A stretch of 64,000 nt of DNA from Thermomicrobiales bacterium (GCA_023957115.1 JAMLHN010000011.1:1-64000); one strand, 5' to 3'. Shown: positions 8,448-17,016, counted from the first letter of the stretch. Program-made: numbers and translations. The notes: generated by a model not told the origin, from the letters alone.

Positions 8448-9211
8448 ATCCAACCTACGATTTCACCGGCCAGGTCGCGCTTGTTACCGGCGCTGGTTCC
8501 GGTATGGGACTTGCCACCGCGCAGGCGTTCGCCGAGGCGGGCGCCGCCGTCGTGCTCGCCGATATCGATGAAGCTGCGGTGCGCGCTGCCGCGGAGAAAC
8601 TGTCCGCCGCCGGTCATCGGGCGATCGGCGTCCGGTGCGACGTATCCGACGAGGACCAAGCCGCTGCCATGGTCGAGCGAGCGGTTTCGGCGTTCGGGCG
8701 GCTGGACATGGCCTTCAACAACGCCGGCGTTCAGGCCCCGCCGAGCGACGCGGCCGACGAAGCGGCTGAGGTCTTCGATCGGGTGAATGCCATCAACCTG
8801 CGTGGGGTCTGGACCTGCATGAAGCACGAGCTGTGGCAGATGCGCGCGCAAGGGAGCGGCGCTATCGTCAACTGCTCGTCCCTCGGCGGACTCGTCGGAT
8901 TGCCCGGCCGGGCCGCGTACCACGCGTCCAAGCATGGCGTGATCGGACTGACCAAAAGCGCTGCGCTGGAATACGCACCGCGCGGCATCCGCATCAATGC
9001 GATCTGCCCGGGGACGATCGAAACGCCGATGGTCGACGCCATGATCGCCAGTGGGGAGCTCGTCATGACCGAAGCGTTGGCAAATCAACCGATCGACCGC
9101 CTTGGCCGGGCGGACGAGATGGCCGCGGCCGTGCTCTGGCTCTGCAGCCCGGGCGCCAGTTTCGTCACCGGGGTCGCGCTTCCCGTGGACGGTGGCTACA
9201 CCGCCCGCTAG
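8444..9211 (+). CDS. SDR-family NAD(P)-dependent oxidoreductase
   Basis: A 255-aa classical short-chain dehydrogenase. It has the Rossmann glycine motif (TGAGSGMG), an Asp at the end of beta-2 (LADID, favouring NAD), NNAGVQ, the catalytic Ser in VNCSSLGG, the Tyr/Lys pair YHASK, and the C-terminal PVDGGYTAR. AGGAG lies 7 nt before the ATG. It is followed 19 bp later by a second SDR in the same direction, so the two are probably one transcript. Substrate class (alcohol, ketone or sugar) cannot be assigned. Confidence 0.9.
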   Translation: MNPTYDFTGQVALVTGAGSGMGLATAQAFAEAGAAVVLADIDEAAVRAAAEKLSAAGHRAIGVRCDVSDEDQAAAMVERAVSAFGRLDMAFNNAGVQAPPSDAADEAAEVFDRVNAINLRGVWTCMKHELWQMRAQGSGAIVNCSSLGGLVGLPGRAAYHASKHGVIGLTKSAALEYAPRGIRINAICPGTIETPMVDAMIASGELVMTEALANQPIDRLGRADEMAAAVLWLCSPGASFVTGVALPVDGGYTAR

Positions 9212-9230
9212 GAGTCGAGTGAGAAGAACC

Positions 9231-10004
9231 ATGATGCCAACCAAGATCAGCGGCCGATTTGACGGCAAAGTCGCGTTTATCACCGGCGCCGGAAACGGCA
9301 TCGGCCGTGCGACCGCCGTTGCATTCGCACGCGAGGGGGCGAGCGTGGCGGTTGCCGATATTGCTGAACAGGACGGTCAGGAAACAGCTCGGCAGATCGA
9401 AACGGCAGGCGGCACGGCGTTTGCGGTCCCGTGTAATGTGCGCCGGTCCGAGGAGATACAGCGGGCGCTGCAAATGACCATCGAGCGCTTCGGGCGGCTT
9501 GACATTGCCTTCAACAATGCCGGCATCGAGCAGCCGTTCGCGGCGCTTGCCGATATCGGCGAAGAGGAGTGGACGCGACTCATTGACATCGATTTGCGTG
9601 GCGTCTTCCTGGGTATGAAGTATCAGATTCCGCTCTTGCAGCAGTACGATGGAGGCGCAATTGTCAACACGTCGTCTGGCGCTGGGCTGAAGGGCTTCAA
9701 GGGCCAGGCGGCCTATGCCGCCGCCAAGTTCGGAGTGATCGGGCTGTCGAAGTCAGCCGCGCTCGACTACGCGGCAGAGAACATCCGCGTTAACGTCGTG
9801 GCGCCCGGCATTGTTCACACCGCGATGATGGACCGTTTCTCGGGCGGCACCGAGGAAGGCCGGCAGTCAGTGATCTCCCAGGAGCCGGTTGGCCGGATGG
9901 GACGGCCTGATGAAATCGCTGCGGCAGTCTTGTATCTCTGCTCGGACGATGCGGCATTCACCACGGGAGCCGTGCTGGTGGTCGACGGGGGGCAGACGAC
10001 GTAA
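9231..10004 (+). CDS. SDR-family oxidoreductase (second of tandem pair)
   Basis: A 257-aa classical SDR: TGAGNGIG cofactor loop, VADIAE after beta-2, NNAGIEQPF, NTSSGAGL with the catalytic Ser, YAAAK, and the C-terminal VVDGGQTT. Two ATG codons sit side by side (9231 and 9234); either could be used, and the Shine-Dalgarno site (GAGAAG) is modest. It is clearly diverged from the preceding SDR, so the tandem arrangement is an old duplication or an assembled pathway. The F420-type nitroreductase begins 45 bp downstream, suggesting a redox operon through 10837. Confidence 0.9.
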   Translation: MMPTKISGRFDGKVAFITGAGNGIGRATAVAFAREGASVAVADIAEQDGQETARQIETAGGTAFAVPCNVRRSEEIQRALQMTIERFGRLDIAFNNAGIEQPFAALADIGEEEWTRLIDIDLRGVFLGMKYQIPLLQQYDGGAIVNTSSGAGLKGFKGQAAYAAAKFGVIGLSKSAALDYAAENIRVNVVAPGIVHTAMMDRFSGGTEEGRQSVISQEPVGRMGRPDEIAAAVLYLCSDDAAFTTGAVLVVDGGQTT

Positions 10005-10049
10005 CAGCATCAGCGGCCATCACTTGGCCGCCGACAGGAGGTTTCAACT

Positions 10050-10442
10050 GTGACCGAAGCCACGTACGATGCGCAGCCATCGCCAGAACGGTGGGCCAGC
10101 GAGCCGTTCGCCTACCTGACCACGATTGGGCGCCGCACCGGCGAGCCGCATCGCATCGAGATCTGGTTCGCGGTGGAGGATGGCGTTGTCTATCTCCTGT
10201 CGGGCGGCCGCGATCGCGCCGACTGGGTGCGCAACCTGCAGGCCAATCCCGACGTCTCGATCGAGCTCGGCACAGAAACGTTCACCGGCGTCGCCCAGGT
10301 GCTTTCACCTGATTCGCCCGAAGACCGCCGCGCACGCGAGCTGTTGGTGGAGAAGTACCGTAAGGGAAACGAGCTGGACGACTGGGGCCGCACATCGTTG
10401 CCCGTCGCGATCCGGTTCGCGTCCATGGAGGATCGATTATGA
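10050..10442 (+). CDS. Deazaflavin (F420)-dependent nitroreductase family protein
   Basis: 130 aa with a GTG start behind AGGAGG. The split-barrel FMN/F420-binding signature is visible: FAYLTTIGRRTGEPHRIEIW, then VYLLSGGRDRADWVRNLQAN and PDVSIELG. This is the DDN/FDOR-B group, which uses reduced F420 or acts as a binding protein; a specific substrate is not inferable. The stop overlaps the start of the next cupin gene (ATGA), so the two are translationally coupled. The presence of F420-type enzymes here and at 12922 suggests that the host makes F420. Confidence 0.85.
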   Translation: MTEATYDAQPSPERWASEPFAYLTTIGRRTGEPHRIEIWFAVEDGVVYLLSGGRDRADWVRNLQANPDVSIELGTETFTGVAQVLSPDSPEDRRARELLVEKYRKGNELDDWGRTSLPVAIRFASMEDRL

Positions 10443-10837
10443 ACATCACGCGCAGCTCGATTGCCACGCGCAAGGGGCCGGCAGAATGGTTCACCGGCGA
10501 TGTCTACATCGACGTCGTCGCCGAGCCGGAATCCACCTCGCGCGCCGGTGCGTTCAACGTCCATTTCACCCCCGGTGCGCGCACCGCCTGGCATACGCAC
10601 CCGCACGGGCAGACGATTTTCGTGCTGGAAGGCGTGGGACGTTGCCAGCGGAAGGGCGGACCGGTAGAAACCATCATGCCGGGCGACCGGGCTTTCTTCG
10701 AGCCGGGTGAGGAGCATTGGCACGGCGCCGCGCCCGACCGCTTCATGGCCCATATCGCCATCGCCCAGGCGGATGATCAGGGCAGCACGGTGACCTGGGG
10801 CGCGCATGTCACCGACGCGGAATACACCTCGTCGTAG
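10439..10837 (+). CDS. Cupin-domain protein
   Basis: A 132-aa single-domain cupin. Metal-binding motif 1 is seen as GARTAWHTHPHGQTIFVLEG, and motif 2 around PGDRAFFEPGEEHWHGA. Small proteins of this shape occur with quinone/flavin oxidoreductases and carboxymuconolactone decarboxylases, but the function is unproven. It overlaps the F420-type nitroreductase by 4 nt. A close paralogue lies at 16597 on the other strand, sharing long stretches such as GARTAWHTHP and GVGRCQRKGGP. Confidence 0.85.
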   Translation: MNITRSSIATRKGPAEWFTGDVYIDVVAEPESTSRAGAFNVHFTPGARTAWHTHPHGQTIFVLEGVGRCQRKGGPVETIMPGDRAFFEPGEEHWHGAAPDRFMAHIAIAQADDQGSTVTWGAHVTDAEYTSS

Positions 10838-10849
10838 CCAACGGGCCCG

Positions 10850-11305
10850 TTAGGCAAAATCCTCGAGCACGCTGACGTCGATCTCCGAGACGCGGCGTAA
10901 TCGCCGGTCGTTGGTGATAAACGCCTCGGCGCCATGAGCAAGGCACGCGGCGATCTGCAATGCGTCGGGTGTGCGCAGTCCATAGATTGCGCGAAGCTCG
11001 GCGCCGATCCTCGTCACCGTCGCATCCACATCCACGATCGTCAGGTTGGGGATGTCGCCGAGCAATGCTTCGTAGGCGTCAGCGATCTCCGGGCGACCAC
11101 GCCGGAGCGGCTGGATCGTGACTTCGAGCATCGTGATGACTGAGGTAACCCCCTTAAATCGACCATCCGCCACCGCACGCAGAATGGTTGATGCCGCACG
11201 TGCGTGTGGCGACGCCTGCTCGATGTGATAGATGAAGATCGGGGTATCGATCCCAATGCGTCGCTTGGAGCCGAGCTCGTCTACGATGGCTGCGGACTGT
11301 CCCAA
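10850..11305 (-). CDS. PIN-domain toxin (VapC-like)
   Basis: A 151-aa PIN ribonuclease. Acidic residues are visible as the N-terminal Asp (IGIDTPIFIYH), Glu (ITMLEVT), Asp (RTPDALQIAA) and a final Asp (ITNDRRL). Its start lies inside the antitoxin gene: the best candidate is the TTG at 11305 with GAGGAG upstream, overlapping the antitoxin by 25 bp, which fits translational coupling. The gene is convergent with the cupin at 10837, only 12 bp away. Confidence 0.85.
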   Translation of the reverse strand: MGQSAAIVDELGSKRRIGIDTPIFIYHIEQASPHARAASTILRAVADGRFKGVTSVITMLEVTIQPLRRGRPEIADAYEALLGDIPNLTIVDVDATVTRIGAELRAIYGLRTPDALQIAACLAHGAEAFITNDRRLRRVSEIDVSVLEDFA

Positions 11306-11532
11306 GCATCCCGCTCCTCGTCCAGATAGGACTGAATGTCACTCGTCCAGATTTCGGGGTGAAGGCAGCGAAGCTGATCGACGGCATCTCCCCGTTGCGG
11401 CACGAGCACGATGACCCCGTCTCGAACCCGTGCCGAGAGACGATCGCCCGCCTCTAACTGGAGCTCTTTCCGAATCGCCGACGGCACTGCGATCTGGTGT
11501 TTGCTGCTGATTTTCACTGAAATGTGCGCCAT
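11281..11532 (-). CDS. AbrB/MazE-type antitoxin
   Basis: 83 aa from the ATG at 11532 (GGGAG 5 nt upstream). Residues 1-50 form a SpoVT/AbrB swapped-hairpin DNA-binding domain (ISVKISSKHQIAVPSAIRKE, LEAGDRLSARVRDGVIVLVP). The acidic C terminus (YLDEERDAWDS) probably wraps the PIN toxin. It is the first gene of the pair, in the usual order. An inverted repeat just upstream may be its operator. Confidence 0.8.
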   Translation of the reverse strand: MAHISVKISSKHQIAVPSAIRKELQLEAGDRLSARVRDGVIVLVPQRGDAVDQLRCLHPEIWTSDIQSYLDEERDAWDSPQPS

Positions 11533-11557
11533 GGAAGCTCCCATACAATGAGTTCCG

Positions 11558-11583
11558 CTTAGCAACAATATCATCTTGCTAAG
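11558..11583 (-). promoter_or_regulatory. Inverted repeat upstream of the AbrB/PIN pair
   Basis: CTTAGCAA and TTGCTAAG form an 8-bp perfect inverted repeat with a 10-bp AT-rich spacer, 26-51 bp before the antitoxin start. AbrB-fold antitoxins usually autorepress by binding palindromes near the promoter, so this is the best operator candidate. Confidence 0.6.
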
Positions 11584-11743
11584 TATACTCGGTGTCGAAC
11601 AGGTCGATGTGGAGCGACCCTGAGCGCTCGCGAAGGTCGCCGCCTCCACGTCAGACCGATTGACCAGCCAACGAGCGGCTCCCATACTGCGCAGATCGAC
11701 GAGCGTGTCCTCCAGTTGCTTTACGAAAGGCTGCGATTTCCTC

Positions 11744-12829
11744 ATGACCGTTCCACAGCCGTCCGCCGAGGAGATCGCCAGACGGCTTTCCGAAGCTATG
11801 CGCGGCGCCCTCGATCTCTTCTCGGTCTATATCGGCGATCAGCTCGGATTCTATCGGTTGCTCGTCTCCGGTGGACCTGCCACCAGCATGCAGCTGGCCG
11901 AGCGCGCCGGCACCAACGAACGCTACACCCGCGAATGGTTGGAGCAGCAGGCCGTCACCGGCTTTCTTGCGGTTGACGATCCCACCAAGCCGGTGACGGA
12001 GCGAGTCTTTTCGCTGCCAGCCGGATATGAAGCGGTCTTCGTCGATCCCGACAGCTTCATTGGTATGGCGCAAGGCGCGCAGATCCTGGTCGGGACGGTG
12101 AAACCGCTGCCCGCGCTGCTGGAAGCGTTTCGCACCGGAGCCGGGGTTCCATACGACGCCTATGGGCCCGATCTTGCGGGTGGTCAGGCGCGCTTCAATC
12201 GTCCGATGCTGCTGCACCAGCTGGCGCAGGACTACATTCCGGTCATGCCGGATATCGACGCCCGGTTGCGAGCCGATCCGCCGGCGAGGGTGGCCGATAT
12301 CGGTATGGGAATGGCATGGTCGTCGATCGGGCTGGCACGGGGGTATCCGAAGATCACCGTCGACGGGTTCGATCTGGATGCGTATTCCGTCGAGCAGGCC
12401 AATGCTAATGTCGCCGCCGAAGGGTTGAGGGATCGGGTGGTGTGCCACTGTCGCGACGCTGGCGATCCCGAGTTGGCAGGGCAATACGATTTCGCCCTGG
12501 CGGTCGAATGCGTGCACGACATGGCGAATCCGGTGGCCGTCTTGAGCGCCATGCGCCGGTTGGTCGGCCCCGGCGGGACGGTGCTCATTGTCGACGATCG
12601 CGCGGACGAATCCTTCCTTCCCAATGGGACCGACCAGGAGCGCGTGCTCTATGGATTCAGCATCCTGCATTGCCTGCCAGTGGGCATGGGCGACTCCACA
12701 TCGGCCCAAACCGGCGCCGTCATGCGGCCCGACACCTTTCGCGGCTATGCCGCCGAGGCCGGGTTCAGCAAGGTAGAGATTCTCCCGGTCGAGCACGAGG
12801 GCTTCTCTTTCTATCGCCTCACCGCCTGA
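11744..12829 (+). CDS. SAM-dependent methyltransferase with N-terminal winged-helix domain
   Basis: 361 aa. The N-terminal 90 residues resemble the winged-helix/dimerisation domain of bacterial methyltransferases (QLAERAGTNERYTREWLEQQ). The catalytic Rossmann domain begins near residue 180: VADIGMGMAWSSIGLAR is motif I, VDGFDLD motif II, and YDFALAVECVHDM motif IV. It ends with a beta strand (ILPVEHEGFSFYRL). The start is the ATG at 11744; a Shine-Dalgarno site is weak (AAAGG, 13 nt). The substrate is not identifiable. An LLM flavin oxidoreductase gene follows in the same direction. Confidence 0.85.
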   Translation: MTVPQPSAEEIARRLSEAMRGALDLFSVYIGDQLGFYRLLVSGGPATSMQLAERAGTNERYTREWLEQQAVTGFLAVDDPTKPVTERVFSLPAGYEAVFVDPDSFIGMAQGAQILVGTVKPLPALLEAFRTGAGVPYDAYGPDLAGGQARFNRPMLLHQLAQDYIPVMPDIDARLRADPPARVADIGMGMAWSSIGLARGYPKITVDGFDLDAYSVEQANANVAAEGLRDRVVCHCRDAGDPELAGQYDFALAVECVHDMANPVAVLSAMRRLVGPGGTVLIVDDRADESFLPNGTDQERVLYGFSILHCLPVGMGDSTSAQTGAVMRPDTFRGYAAEAGFSKVEILPVEHEGFSFYRLTA

Positions 12830-12921
12830 CGAGTGTGGATCGGAAATACCACGGGCTGCTTGTCTCCGGTCACAATAGAGAGAACGAGCGAACTCATGTC
12901 CGATCAGAGAGGAGCGCCATC

Positions 12922-13770
12922 ATGCCCGATCTCCGTTGGGGAATCAAGACCTCGCAACAGCACACGACCTATGAAGCAATCGTGCCGATCTGGAAAGAGG
13001 CGGATACGAATCCGGTCTTCACGCATGGCTGGCTGTTCGACCATTTCAACCCGATTCAGGGGAGTCTGGACGGTCCCTGCTACGAAGGCTGGACCATGCT
13101 TGCCGCGCTCGCCGCGCAAACCGAACGTATCCGCTTGGGGCTGATGGTTGCCGGCAATACCTATCGCAACCCTGCCGTCCACGCGCACATCGCCGCCACC
13201 GTCGACCACATCTCGAAGGGCCGGGTCGATTTCGGCGTTGGCGCGGGGTGGAATGTCTACGAGCATGAGAGTATGGATATTCCCCTCTACGAACCGGCCG
13301 AACGGATCAAGCGGCTCGGTGAAGCGTGCGAGATCGCCAAGCGCCTCTGGACCGAGGACATCGTCGATTTCGATGGCACGTACTACCAATTGAAGGAAGC
13401 GCGTCTCGAACCCAAGCCGGTGCAGAAACCCTATCCTCCCTTCGTCATCGGCGGCGGTGGCGAACAGCTCACCCTGCGCGTCGTAGCCCGATACGCCGAT
13501 GTCTGGAATCATGGCGGCACCGACGTCGAGGTGTTCAAGCACAAGATCGACGTGCTGCACCAGCATTGCGCCGCGGTCGGCCGCGATCCGAACGAGATCG
13601 AGCTGTCGGTCCAGGTGCGGATCGACTATGCCGATATTCCCGGCTCGATAGCCACTCTCGCGCCGATGATCGACGCAGGAGCGACCCATCTGATCGTCAT
13701 GCTGGTTGCGCCGTATCCGGACGGAATCGTCGCGACGCTCGCCGAGGAAATCACCAAGCAGTTTGGCTAG
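12922..13770 (+). CDS. LLM-class (luciferase-like) F420-dependent oxidoreductase
   Basis: A 282-aa TIM-barrel protein of the bacterial luciferase superfamily, F420-type branch. The N-terminal KTSQQHTTYEAI, the motif RIRLGLMVAGNTYRNPA, VDFGVGAGWNVYEHE, and PFVIGGGGEQ for phosphate binding are all visible. Such enzymes use reduced F420 to reduce or oxidise varied substrates. The start is the ATG at 12922, 8 nt after GAGGAG. It lies 92 bp after the methyltransferase. Together with the nitroreductase at 10050 it indicates F420 metabolism. Confidence 0.85.
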   Translation: MPDLRWGIKTSQQHTTYEAIVPIWKEADTNPVFTHGWLFDHFNPIQGSLDGPCYEGWTMLAALAAQTERIRLGLMVAGNTYRNPAVHAHIAATVDHISKGRVDFGVGAGWNVYEHESMDIPLYEPAERIKRLGEACEIAKRLWTEDIVDFDGTYYQLKEARLEPKPVQKPYPPFVIGGGGEQLTLRVVARYADVWNHGGTDVEVFKHKIDVLHQHCAAVGRDPNEIELSVQVRIDYADIPGSIATLAPMIDAGATHLIVMLVAPYPDGIVATLAEEITKQFG

Positions 13771-13789
13771 CGCATGACGCTGGTCGATC

Positions 13790-13893
13790 CTACAACGGTT
13801 GCCAAATCAATTGCCGGTGGAGCGCTCGCCACCGGCGTAGTGCAGAACCTCCGTGTCCTGATAGTCCAACGGCACGTTCGGCAACCGTTGTAG
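13790..13893. repeat. 104-bp MITE-like element with 14-bp terminal inverted repeats
   Basis: It begins CTACAACGGTTGCC and ends with the exact reverse complement GGCAACCGTTGTAG. The interior holds, on the minus strand, the AGGAC...TTCTGCAC...ACGCC core shared with 37683-37720 and 51062-51092. There is no coding capacity. It fills most of the gap between two convergent genes (13771-13953). Confidence 0.7.
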
Positions 13894-13953
13894 CCGCCGG
13901 CCCTACGTGGCAAAAAGGAAGCCTATTCCCCAGGCAATCATCCGGCACCGGAA

Positions 13954-15888
13954 TCAACGAGGCTCCCGCCCCACGATCAGCGGCGACCAGGCCGATCGCG
14001 CCGACCAGGGCGTTTCGTAGCTCGGATCGTGGGCAAACCGGGTGACCTGCAGGCGCAATCGGGCAATCGACCCAGGATCGAGCGCAATCTCGAACCATTC
14101 CGCTCCAACCGGCACGGTGGCCAGCGTTCCGCCGTCTTCGTCGACCAGGGTCGCGGAGTCGAACCGGTGCTCGCGGAACGACCCGGCCTGCAGCACCGCA
14201 CGGCGGACGGTCTCACCTGTGTTGACCAGAGTCACCGAGACTTCGTTGCCGGCGACCCGGTCGACCAGGGCGGCCACGCCTGGCGGAAGTCCTGGCCGGT
14301 GTGCATCGGCATCGTAGTATCGGACCGCCGCGTATTGCAACCCGCCGTGCGTGATGTGCATGGGCGCGCCCCACATGAGCTGCACCAGTGATTCGAAATA
14401 GATCGGGCAAAACTCCTGCCAGAGGTGGATGTTGTACCCATCCACGGCCGCATCGACCGTATCGAGATAGCCGTCGATATGGTGGATACGGTCCCAGTTG
14501 CGCGGATCGCCCTCATCGGAGCGCAAACGACGGAGCTGCTGGTCGATCAGCGCGTGATTCGTGTCCAGCATCCGTTCCGGATAGTCTGGATTCCGCCCAA
14601 CGATGAACTCGTACCAGGGGACCGTGTTGGCATTGAAATGCTTGGTGCTGAACGGCCGGTCGGGGAGTGTGATCTCCGCCCAGTCGAAGGTGTGGGGAAC
14701 TCGCTCGATCCGCTCCTGGTCCTCATCGGCAAAGCTCCGCGACCAGAGATGGATGGCGTAGAGCGGACGCATGGGCCGGTAGGAGGTCCAACCGGCATCG
14801 AAATGCTTGTACGGTACCTGCCAGATCCCGTCGATCTCCTTGCCCAGTCCGTAATTGACATCGATCTGCTGCCGTGGGAGGGCGAGCTGATCCGGGTCGC
14901 CGGTCATGAGATAGGCGTTGTGCGCCGCGTTCAGACTGGGCTCGATGATCGTATGGAATCCATGCGGCCAGCGCCAGCCATAGTGGCCACCCCACCATTT
15001 GCCATCCAAGTATTCCCCGACCTTGCCGGAAAGCCCGACATTATCCGGCAGGATGCCGCCGTTGGCGTCGGCGCGGGCTTTCCAGGTGGCCAGGTAGTCG
15101 ATCACCCAGCGTTTGAATGCTTCGTCCCCAGTGTAGAGATAGGCATGGGTGAGCTGCCCGGTGGCGTTGAGATTGAGCGGCACATCACCCTTGTTCAGCC
15201 GCTCGTTCATCTTGGTTATGACTTCTTCGTAAACCGCATCGTCCCGCCAGTCGCATTTGAGCAGGGAGAAATCGACGCTTTCCATGTCCTCGAACGGCGC
15301 CAGGTAGTCGGTCAGCACCCCACGATGCGTCGACCAGTCTTCTTTGGTCGCCACATGGAGCGGACCGTTGCTTCCCGTCATGGGCGCCTTGATCAGATGG
15401 AGCTGTGGATCGTAATTCGGCGCCAGCGGATCGGTGCCATCGTAGAAATGCGCGAAGCGTACCGCCCGTTGCCGGTCGATGAGCGAATCCGGTTTGGTCA
15501 GGCCGAAGAAGTAGTGGAAGAGACTGGCCTCACCGTGGTGCATCCAGTCGTAATAGCGTGGAAATTCACGATCGAGCTGACCGTACTGGGTCCATTGCCA
15601 GGTGATGGCGTCCCACATCTGGCGGGCAAGCTGGTAGACCGATTCGCTGCCGACGATCGCGTAGAAGAGGGCGAGGTACTGGAAGGCTTCGTACGGATCG
15701 TCCGAACCATCCATACCGGGCCAGCGATCACGCCAGATCAACGAGCCGTCGTCACGGGTATAGCGCGCCACGAACTCCGGAGCCGCGGCTTCGATCCGCG
15801 CCATGAGCTCGAGCTCGCGTACCGCCCAGCGGGGCGGCTCGATCGTTTCCGTCGCGTGAAGCTGAACGCGTTGCTCCGATTCCGGCAT
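13954..15888 (-). CDS. Large uncharacterised protein, probable alpha/alpha-toroid with C-terminal beta domain
   Basis: 644 aa from the ATG at 15888 (AGAGGG 8 nt upstream); a GTG at 15897 is the alternative. I do not recognise the family with confidence. It is rich in Trp, Tyr, His and Asp, with helical segments containing WWGGHYGWRWPHGFH and YDWMHHGEASLFHYFFGL. This resembles (alpha/alpha) toroid glycosidases and polysaccharide lyases. The last 120 residues look like a beta sandwich (VSVTLVNTGETVRRAVLQAG). There is no signal peptide or membrane segment. A carbohydrate-active role is inferred from composition and from the sugar-transport genes nearby; it is not shown. Confidence 0.7.
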   Translation of the reverse strand: MPESEQRVQLHATETIEPPRWAVRELELMARIEAAAPEFVARYTRDDGSLIWRDRWPGMDGSDDPYEAFQYLALFYAIVGSESVYQLARQMWDAITWQWTQYGQLDREFPRYYDWMHHGEASLFHYFFGLTKPDSLIDRQRAVRFAHFYDGTDPLAPNYDPQLHLIKAPMTGSNGPLHVATKEDWSTHRGVLTDYLAPFEDMESVDFSLLKCDWRDDAVYEEVITKMNERLNKGDVPLNLNATGQLTHAYLYTGDEAFKRWVIDYLATWKARADANGGILPDNVGLSGKVGEYLDGKWWGGHYGWRWPHGFHTIIEPSLNAAHNAYLMTGDPDQLALPRQQIDVNYGLGKEIDGIWQVPYKHFDAGWTSYRPMRPLYAIHLWSRSFADEDQERIERVPHTFDWAEITLPDRPFSTKHFNANTVPWYEFIVGRNPDYPERMLDTNHALIDQQLRRLRSDEGDPRNWDRIHHIDGYLDTVDAAVDGYNIHLWQEFCPIYFESLVQLMWGAPMHITHGGLQYAAVRYYDADAHRPGLPPGVAALVDRVAGNEVSVTLVNTGETVRRAVLQAGSFREHRFDSATLVDEDGGTLATVPVGAEWFEIALDPGSIARLRLQVTRFAHDPSYETPWSARSAWSPLIVGREPR

Positions 15889-16077
15889 CGTTGCCACCCT
15901 CTCTGGGTTTGAGCGCGATTCGACCCTGTCGCCACTCTTGGAGACAGGCTATCGGGAAGACTGGTCAGGTTGTCCGACCAATTACGCGCATCCTAGAGAT
16001 GACCGGGGGGTGTTGTCAAGGCACCTCCTGCGGGCCGATCGAGGCTCGGCGTATGTCCGCAGTATCAGGCGAGACGG

Positions 16078-16109
16078 AAACGGACCCAGCAGAAGCGCTC
16101 GGTCCGTTT
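16078..16109 (-). terminator. Hairpin downstream of the HMA gene
   Basis: A 9-bp stem (AAACGGACC with GGTCCGTTT) and 14-nt loop, about 40 nt past the minus-strand stop at 16147. The minus-strand product ends in TTTCC, a weak T-tract. The remainder of 15889-16146 shows nothing else. Confidence 0.5.
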
Positions 16110-16146
16110 GGTGGTCGTGTTGTTCCGGAGGCACGTCGTGCCGTTC

Positions 16147-16401
16147 TTACAACGTAATCGCCGGCTTGGTCTCCGTAATCGGGACCTCCCGGGCAGGATA
16201 CCCAGCCGCCCACAACACCGACTTGATCGATTCGAGCGAGACCTGATCCGGATCGTACTCGACCTCGACCAGCTTGGTTTGCGGCGAAGCCGTCACCTTC
16301 CCGATCCCTGGAAACTTGCCCAGATCCTGGGAAATATGTTGCTGGCAATGCCCGCAGTTGATATCGGGCGCGAAGAGTGTTGCGGTCTGCGTGTCAGCCA
16401 T
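16147..16401 (-). CDS. Heavy-metal-associated (HMA) protein, CopZ-like
   Basis: An 84-aa single ferredoxin-like domain. The metal site is INCGHCQQHI, a CxxC motif in the usual first loop, with Gly in place of the first variable residue of the copper consensus. Such proteins carry Cu(I) to a P-type ATPase. AGGGAG lies 7 nt before the ATG. A CsoR-type operator lies about 50 bp upstream. No CopA ATPase or CsoR gene is in this window, so the partner genes must be elsewhere. Confidence 0.85.
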   Translation of the reverse strand: MADTQTATLFAPDINCGHCQQHISQDLGKFPGIGKVTASPQTKLVEVEYDPDQVSLESIKSVLWAAGYPAREVPITETKPAITL

Positions 16402-16448
16402 TGGAAATCTCCCTTGCTCGATCTCGAGCGCGACGTCTGTTCGTTCGA

Positions 16449-16463
16449 TTGTACCCCCAAGGG
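16449..16463 (-). promoter_or_regulatory. CsoR-type copper operator
   Basis: TACCCCCAAGGGGTA is a near-perfect dyad of the pattern bound by CsoR copper repressors in other bacteria (TACCC...GGGTA). It sits 48 bp upstream of the HMA-protein start, where it could overlap the promoter. Copper-induced derepression of the HMA gene follows as an inference. The rest of 16402-16596 holds nothing else recognisable. Confidence 0.65.
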
Positions 16464-16596
16464 GTATCGGAAAGAAGTCTTCAGATCGTGCTGAGCAAAC
16501 GTCCGACAGCGGAGCTCGGGCCAGTCTGCCTGGATCATGCCGTTACCCGAAGGCAGGCCACCCCCAATACGGGAACTGCACCCTGGGACCGCTCGC

Positions 16597-17016
16597 TCAA
16601 GACGCCGGGTCGTAGTCTTCGTTGGTCACATGGTCACCCCACGTCACCGGGCTCCCGGACGCATCGGCTTCCTGCATTGCAATATGGACCATCATTGCAA
16701 TATGGACCATGAAGCGATCGGGAGCGGCGCCGTGCCAGTGCTCCTCATCAGGCTCGAAAAAGACCCGGTCGCCTGGACGGATTTCCTCGATCGGGCCGCC
16801 TTTCCGCTGGCACCGCCCAACCCCTTCCGTGACAAAAATCGTTTGGCCCAGCGGATGCGTATGCCACGCCGTACGAGCCCCGGGTGTGAAATGCACCAGG
16901 GCTGCACCAGCGCGCGATGGACCGCTGGGCGCTGCCACCGTATCGATGTAGACGTCCCCGGTGAACCAGTCATCGGGTCCCTTCGTGGTTTGCAGTGAGC
17001 TGCGGGTAAGTTGCAT
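16597..17016 (-). CDS. Cupin-domain protein with internal 6-residue duplication
   Basis: A 139-aa cupin, paralogue of the one at 10439. Both have WFTGDVYID, GARTAWHTHP, GVGRCQRKGGP and EEHWHGAAPDRFM. GAGGAGGA precedes the ATG. After PDRF the sequence reads MVHIAMMVHIAMQE, where the paralogue has one copy only (MAHIAIAQ). The duplication comes from an 18-bp perfect tandem repeat and lengthens a C-terminal beta strand. Reading frame is kept, so the protein may still fold. Confidence 0.85.
   Translation of the reverse strand: MQLTRSSLQTTKGPDDWFTGDVYIDTVAAPSGPSRAGAALVHFTPGARTAWHTHPLGQTIFVTEGVGRCQRKGGPIEEIRPGDRVFFEPDEEHWHGAAPDRFMVHIAMMVHIAMQEADASGSPVTWGDHVTNEDYDPAS
16675..16710. repeat. 18-bp perfect tandem duplication inside the cupin gene
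   Basis: CATTGCAATATGGACCAT occurs twice head to tail (16675-16692 and 16693-16710) without mismatch. It is in frame and encodes the duplicated MVHIAM hexapeptide. Perfect identity suggests a recent slippage event or an assembly artefact. Confidence 0.9.
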
